Source of the DNA: an uncultured Oscillospiraceae bacterium
GTDB lineage: Bacteria; Bacillota; Clostridia; Oscillospirales; Ruminococcaceae
DNA: 64,000 nt
Direction: 5' to 3'
Assembly (NCBI GenBank): GCA_934465295.1
Contig: CAKSKU010000014.1
Span: forward strand, 5,124-69,123
In this document: positions 60,752 through 64,000 of the stretch, piece after piece
How positions within the stretch are numbered: the first letter of the stretch is position 1
Layout: every line of letters starts with the position of its first letter
Made by a program: the position numbers and the translations under genes
The notes under the pieces: generated by a model
What the model was told of the DNA's origin: nothing
Seen by the model: the letters and a program-made list of their open reading frames with translations, nothing else
Database searches by the model: none

Positions 60752-61225
60752 TTGAACAGGACCATTATCGAACTGATGGACGATAAGATTCATCAGCTTG
60801 AGCATTATAATGAAATAACTTCCCGTATAGTCACCGAGGACAGCATAGACGGCGTTGGCGACCTCATCGAAGAACGCCAGCAGATACTTACCAATATGGA
60901 CGGTATCTCAGTCGCAGTCAAGCAGTATGTCAGCGAGCAGACGATCGAGCGTATGGATAAGATCAACGCCCTGCTCCGCTTTGAGCAGATAGACGACCTC
61001 AACGGCGATCTTATGCAGCTTCAGGACAAGATAAAGCGTGTTCAGGAGCTTCGTGAGGAGATCAAGCGGAACGAGAAGAAAGCCTACGACAGCCTTGCGA
61101 AAAAACGTGACGAGATCAAGTACAAGCTTGACGAAGCCGCAAAAAGCAAGCAGGTCGCAGATTACTGTTCATCGTCCAATTCGGCAGATGTCAGCAAGGG
61201 AAGAAAGCTGAATATTTCCAATTAA
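60752..61225 (+). CDS. Coiled-coil protein at the end of the late flagellar operon
   Basis: A 157-residue, mainly helical protein (IIELMDDKIHQLEHYNEITS; later QLQDKIKRVQELREEIKRNE) that I cannot assign firmly. Its size, fold and position after fliS resemble FliT or a second FlgN-like chaperone. The start is TTG 60752 after AAAGGGGG. Longer in-frame sequence upstream is repeat R1 and not likely translated. Confidence 0.72.
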   Translation: MNRTIIELMDDKIHQLEHYNEITSRIVTEDSIDGVGDLIEERQQILTNMDGISVAVKQYVSEQTIERMDKINALLRFEQIDDLNGDLMQLQDKIKRVQELREEIKRNEKKAYDSLAKKRDEIKYKLDEAAKSKQVADYCSSSNSADVSKGRKLNISN

Positions 61226-61248
61226 AATGCATAATATTAAAATATTAA

Positions 61249-61279
61249 ATAATGCTCCCGAGCATTGCAGGGAGCATTA
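61249..61279 (+). terminator. Hairpin after the late flagellar operon
   Basis: AATGCTCCC and GGGAGCATT pair around GAGCATTGCA, with a short T-rich tail. It separates the operon from the tRNA gene and could terminate or mark processing. Confidence 0.55.
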
Positions 61280-61284
61280 CATTT

Positions 61285-61361
61285 GCATCTGTAGCTCAGC
61301 TGGATAGAGCGTCAGACTCCGACTCTGAAGGCCGTGGGTTCGAATCCCGTCAGATGCACCA
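61285..61361 (+). tRNA. tRNA-Arg (anticodon CCG)
   Basis: A complete cloverleaf: acceptor GCATCTG/CAGATGC, D arm GCTCAGCTGGATAGAGC, anticodon stem TCAGA/TCTGA with loop CTCCGAC (anticodon CCG), T loop TTCGAAT and encoded CCA. It reads the CGG codon. Confidence 0.96.
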
Positions 61362-61367
61362 AAATAA

Positions 61368-61404
61368 AACGTGCAGGTCAAGCATAAACTGACCTGCACG
61401 TTTT
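61368..61404. terminator. Bidirectional terminator after tRNA-Arg
   Basis: AACGTGCAGGTCA and TGACCTGCACGTT form a 13-bp perfect stem around AGCATAAAC and are followed by a T-run. It also serves the convergent gene ending at 61405. Confidence 0.92.
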
Positions 61405-61794
61405 TTATTTCATCATATCAAAATGGCGTCTGTATCGCTTGGGTATCTCTATCGGGACATCATAGCCAAGCTGTTTCAGTGCCTTTGGGATAATGTCCAT
61501 ACCGTCTTTGAAAAAGCCTTCTATCTGCTTTTCCTTGCGTGTAACGCTGCTGTATGTCGACGGACAGACGAAAGTCCAGTCTGCGCCCTCGTGATCGACC
61601 ACAAGACGAAAATATTTGTCTATGTCCGTATCGGAGAAACCTGCCTTGCGCAAAAGTATGTGATGCTCGACCGCATCGTCTATCTGACTGACTATAAGCT
61701 GTTCGCCGTCAAAAGATACAAGGACAAGCAGTGGTTCGTCCTGCTTCATAGCGGTTGAAACGTTGTTTTCATCGGGATAGTATATTATATTCAT
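61405..61794 (-). CDS. Conserved-looking protein of unknown function
   Basis: A 129-residue soluble protein I do not recognise. It begins MNIIYYPDENNVSTAMKQDE, contains LLVLVSFDGEQLIVSQIDDA and ends with GYDVPIEIPKRYRRHFDMMK. No membrane segment or known catalytic motif is visible. It has its own promoter and terminator and normal codon use, which supports a real gene. Confidence 0.7.
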   Translation of the reverse strand: MNIIYYPDENNVSTAMKQDEPLLVLVSFDGEQLIVSQIDDAVEHHILLRKAGFSDTDIDKYFRLVVDHEGADWTFVCPSTYSSVTRKEKQIEGFFKDGMDIIPKALKQLGYDVPIEIPKRYRRHFDMMK

Positions 61795-61848
61795 TCGCTG
61801 TTGTTCTCACTTTCCAAATTCGGATAGATAAATGCTTTTCTGATTTTA

Positions 61849-61876
61849 AGATAACATATCGGGAGGGTTTTGTCAA
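61849..61876 (-). promoter_or_regulatory. Promoter of the unknown gene at 61405
   Basis: On the - strand TTGACA (61876-61871) and TTATCT (61854-61849) with a 16-bp spacer. Confidence 0.6.
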
Positions 61877-61894
61877 GTTCGGTCATAAAAAAGC

Positions 61895-61923
61895 TTGACT
61901 TTTAAGCCTGTTTTGCATATAAC
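61895..61923 (+). promoter_or_regulatory. Promoter of a possible small RNA
   Basis: TTGACT (61895-61900) and TATAAC (61918-61923) with a 17-bp spacer, pointing into a short region that ends in a terminator. Confidence 0.55.
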
Positions 61924-61929
61924 GTAAAT

Positions 61930-61982
61930 GATAAAACCTCGCACACCTCTGCCTGCAAGTGTCCCGGCGAGGGTTTTTTTTT
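61930..61982 (+). ncRNA. Possible small RNA of about 50 nt
   Basis: From the predicted start near 61930 the transcript would consist of little more than a hairpin (CCTCGC with GCGAGG) with a 24-nt loop, followed by nine T. A second terminator-like hairpin (ACAGGTC/GACCTGT, about 61997-62035) follows. No open frame fits. It could instead be just a terminator pair before the NUDIX gene. Confidence 0.35.
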
Positions 61983-62052
61983 ATAAAACGCCGCTTGACA
62001 GGTCGGATAAAGTCTGACCTGTTTTATTTTTGCAAAAAATTTCCCCAACCCC

Positions 62053-62081
62053 TTGAAATAATCGAATAAATGTGCTATAAT
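62053..62081 (+). promoter_or_regulatory. Promoter of the NUDIX gene
   Basis: TTGAAA (62053-62058) and extended -10 TGCTATAAT ending at 62081, spacer 17 bp. The leader is about 45 nt and contains AAAGGAG. Confidence 0.85.
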
Positions 62082-62133
62082 TTTCAAAAGAACATTTGTT
62101 GCTTTAAAATTCCGATAAAGGAGCGTTTTTTAT

Positions 62134-62670
62134 ATGCATCTTCAGGAAAAAACAGTTGAAACAGAGCCGATCTTTGACGGCAGGATCATAAAAGTACGCA
62201 AGGATAAAGCAGAGCTTGAAAACGGTGCAATAGTTACCCGTGAGCTTGTTATCCACCCCGGCGGTGTCTGCGTTGTTCCCGTTAATGAAAAGAGCGAGGT
62301 CTACCTCGTAAAGCAGTTCCGCTATCCTTTTCAGGAAGTGCTGACGGAGATACCTGCAGGAAAGCTTGAAGTCGGCGAGGATCACCGCAGTGCAGGTCTG
62401 CGTGAGCTTAAGGAGGAAGTCGGTGCGGAGTGCGAAAGCTTTGAGTATCTCGGCGTGATGTATCCCTCGGTAGCGTATCTTACCGAAAAGATACATATGT
62501 ATCTTGCGACGGGACTTTCCTTCGGCGAGCAGCATCTTGACGAGGACGAATTTCTCGACGTTGAGAAAATGCCGCTTTCACAGGCTGTTGAAATGGTCAT
62601 AAACGGCGAGATCAAGGACGGAAAAACGCAGACTGCGCTTCTTCTTGCCGCAAGAAAGCTTGGGATATAA
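62134..62670 (+). CDS. NUDIX hydrolase, ADP-ribose pyrophosphatase type
   Basis: A 178-residue enzyme. The full NUDIX box is present: G-KLEVG-E-DHRSAGL-REL-K-EE-V-G at about 80-102, matching GX5EX7REUXEEXGU. The preceding QFRYPFQEVLTEIPAG is typical of ADP-ribose pyrophosphatases. It hydrolyses nucleoside diphosphate linked compounds in the cytoplasm. Confidence 0.94.
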   Translation: MHLQEKTVETEPIFDGRIIKVRKDKAELENGAIVTRELVIHPGGVCVVPVNEKSEVYLVKQFRYPFQEVLTEIPAGKLEVGEDHRSAGLRELKEEVGAECESFEYLGVMYPSVAYLTEKIHMYLATGLSFGEQHLDEDEFLDVEKMPLSQAVEMVINGEIKDGKTQTALLLAARKLGI

Positions 62671-62680
62671 AACCAAATAA

Positions 62681-62708
62681 AAAAGCCGTCCCCCGTGAAA
62701 GGGACGGC
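62681..62708 (-). terminator. Terminator of spoVG
   Basis: GCCGTCCC (62685-62692) pairs with GGGACGGC (62701-62708). On the - strand a T-run follows. It may also end the NUDIX transcript. Confidence 0.85.
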
Positions 62709-62724
62709 AGAGGTTACAGTTTTA

Positions 62725-63027
62725 TCAGAGGATAGTGCCTGACTGTTCTGCTTCGAGTTCAGCCTGCATAAGCTCGATATGACGGGTGTAAGCGTCAAGG
62801 ATCTGACCTTCGATGCTTCCTCTTGCTTCGGGGGAGATGGGGTGAACGATATCACGGAACATTCCGTTTTCGTCACGTCTGCTCGGCATTGCAACGAAAA
62901 GACGCTCATCGCCCTGAACTACCTTGATGTCGTGGATAGCGAGCATATCATCGATAGTGATGGAGATGATGGCACGGAGTCTGCCCTCGGGAATTATTTT
63001 TCTGATTTTGATGTCTGTAATGTTCAT
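62725..63027 (-). CDS. spoVG: Septation protein SpoVG
   Basis: A 100-residue nucleic-acid-binding regulator: NITDIKIRKIIPEGRLRAII, IKVVQGDERLFVAMPSRRDE and FRDIVHPISPEARGSIEGQI are the conserved blocks. It affects septum placement and sporulation in Bacilli and is widespread in non-spore-formers too. AAAAGGAG precedes the ATG. Confidence 0.96.
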   Translation of the reverse strand: MNITDIKIRKIIPEGRLRAIISITIDDMLAIHDIKVVQGDERLFVAMPSRRDENGMFRDIVHPISPEARGSIEGQILDAYTRHIELMQAELEAEQSGTIL

Positions 63028-63411
63028 AGTAGGTTCTCCTTTTGTGATGATCTAAAAGCCTGTGCCGTTTCCGTCGGCAAGGTCATTGACAAAAATTATG
63101 ACAGGCAGCCGCTCCGAGATAACGGAGTTGAGCAGGAAGATTATGTATCTATTTTGCTCTATTCATGATGATTTTATACTGCGAATGAAGCCAGAAGCGG
63201 ACATTCCGGTAAAAAATGATCTGTTTATTGCATATCACAGCTTATAATATAACATATTATAGTTAAGTATTTCTGAATGTTAAATGATTTAGTTGTGAAT
63301 TTGAATTGATTTTTTGTAAATATTTTTTCAACGGAAATTTTACTGAAAATGAAACAGAAGCAACATTTAGGCGAAGTATGGAAAAAACGACTTTTTTTGG
63401 AGGGAATAAGA
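63028..63411. other. Gap between spoVG and the divergent LURP-one gene
   Basis: 384 bp with the spoVG ribosome binding site at its left end, then moderately GC-rich sequence to about 63200 and AT-rich sequence after it. No gene, tRNA or clear promoter pair could be supported. Confidence 0.4.
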
Positions 63412-63891
63412 ATGAAGCTTTATATAAAACAGCGTTTGTTCAGCTGGACGGACAGCTTTGATATTTACGATGAAAATATGGAAAAAAAATATACAGCAAA
63501 GGCTGATTTTCTCGCTATTGGACACAGGATACGGGTCTTTGACCGTTTCGGCGGTGAGATCGGCTATATACAGGAAAAGCTTCTTCGTATTTTTGCCGAA
63601 TTTGATGTTCATATTGGCGGAAGATACCTCGGCAGGATAAAGAGAAAGATCACCTTTTTTATTCCTAAGTATGACATTGACTACAACGGCTGGAGCATAG
63701 AGGGCGACTTTTTCGGCTGGAATTATAGGGTAAGACAGCCGAACGGTCTTGTTGCCGCCAATATCACAAGGGAGCTTTTTCACCTTACCGATACATACGC
63801 TATTGAAATTTTTGACGATTCCGATGAGATAAACGTTCTTATGCTCGTGCTGGCTATCGATGCGGCGAACTGCAGCAAAAATAATTCGTAA
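63412..63891 (+). CDS. LURP-one-related/scramblase-like protein
   Basis: A 159-residue beta-rich protein of the YxjI/LURP-one type: MKLYIKQRLFSWTDSFDIYD, then RIRVFDRFGGEIGYIQEKLL and DIDYNGWSIEGDFFGWNYRV. Proteins of this fold resemble the Tubby barrel; the function in bacteria is unknown. ATG 63412 follows TTTGGAGGG. Confidence 0.85.
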   Translation: MKLYIKQRLFSWTDSFDIYDENMEKKYTAKADFLAIGHRIRVFDRFGGEIGYIQEKLLRIFAEFDVHIGGRYLGRIKRKITFFIPKYDIDYNGWSIEGDFFGWNYRVRQPNGLVAANITRELFHLTDTYAIEIFDDSDEINVLMLVLAIDAANCSKNNS

Positions 63892-63941
63892 TGCGTAATT
63901 GCTTCGTCTGTATGATAAATCGAAATTTGGAGAGGTAATCT

Positions 63942-64000
63942 ATGGACTATACAATTAGAAATATAAGAGAAGCTGAATATAAAATATTAAGCGATTTTTT
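63942..64000 (+). CDS. N-terminus of a probable GNAT acetyltransferase (partial)
   Basis: Only 19 codons are present, reading MDYTIRNIREAEYKILSDF. That pattern is usual at the start of GNAT-family N-acetyltransferases. GGAGAGG precedes the ATG. The gene runs off the window. Confidence 0.55.
   Translation, partial: MDYTIRNIREAEYKILSDF

Noticed and set aside
63079..63247. Short + strand open frames upstream of the LURP-one gene
   Set aside because: They are antisense to the spoVG leader or cross it, lack ribosome binding sites and resemble no family.

Overview
The window looks like chromosome from a motile, Gram-positive anaerobe of the Clostridia, most like the Oscillospirales/Ruminococcus group. 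Gene content points there: FliY in place of a plain FliN, the FlgM-FlgN-FlgK-FlgL-FliW-CsrA order, CheC/CheD, SpoVG, an oxygen-sensitive class III ribonucleotide reductase, DegV proteins, TTGACA/TATAAT promoters and AGGAGG-type ribosome binding sites. There is no phage, transposase or CRISPR array. The genus is an inference.

Layout. (1) 1-26970, + strand: a nearly continuous flagellar/chemotaxis operon in the order fliE-F-G-H-I-J, fliK, flgD, a small flagellar-operon protein, flgE, flbD, motA-motB, fliM, fliY, cheY, fliO-P-Q-R, flhB, flhA, fliA (sigma-28), two rod/hook proteins, cheC, cheD. It ends with a purine nucleoside phosphorylase and a small membrane protein. fliL, ylxF, flhF and flhG are absent from their usual places. 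(2) 27044-31729, - strand: a single-domain response regulator, a DegV protein and a large hybrid histidine kinase, then a cupin. (3) 32349-39482, + strand: a DUF348/G5/3D cell-wall protein with a WalR-like box, a nitroreductase, nrdD-nrdG with paired NrdR boxes, a histidine phosphatase and an RlmI-type methyltransferase. (4) 39484-40320 and 49605-50385: two inverted copies of a large non-coding composite repeat. They enclose a TauE/SafE permease, a YbaK deacylase, a DUF3592 protein, an OPT transporter with a PqqD-like partner, an ECF sigma factor with a membrane partner, an Hsp70 gene fragment, and a P-type ATPase behind a yybP-ykoY manganese riboswitch. (5) 50388-52207: a second DegV protein and a divergent PHP phosphatase. 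(6) 52346-61225, + strand: a second flagellar operon behind a clear sigma-28 promoter: flgM, flgN-like, flgK, flgL, a DUF6470 gene, fliW, csrA, fliD, fliS and a coiled-coil gene. (7) 61285-64000: tRNA-Arg(CCG), an unknown gene, a possible small RNA, a NUDIX hydrolase, spoVG, a LURP-one/scramblase-like gene and the start of a probable GNAT acetyltransferase.

How it works together: region 1 encodes the basal body, export gate, hook, motor, switch and sigma-28. Sigma-28 then drives region 6 (hook-filament junction, cap, export chaperones, the anti-sigma factor FlgM and the FliW-CsrA switch). Flagellin, cheA/W/B/R and flhF/flhG would have to lie elsewhere.

Most unusual points: a 587-residue FlgD with repeated SH3-like modules and an unrecognised C-terminal half, a FlgL with an insert built of three repeats, a FliY whose FliM-like switch peptide sits in a central linker, the inverted composite repeats, and a hybrid kinase-DegV-response regulator cluster. 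I do not see one clearly new multi-gene system. The best candidates for undescribed biology are the FlgD/FlgL extensions and the composite repeat.
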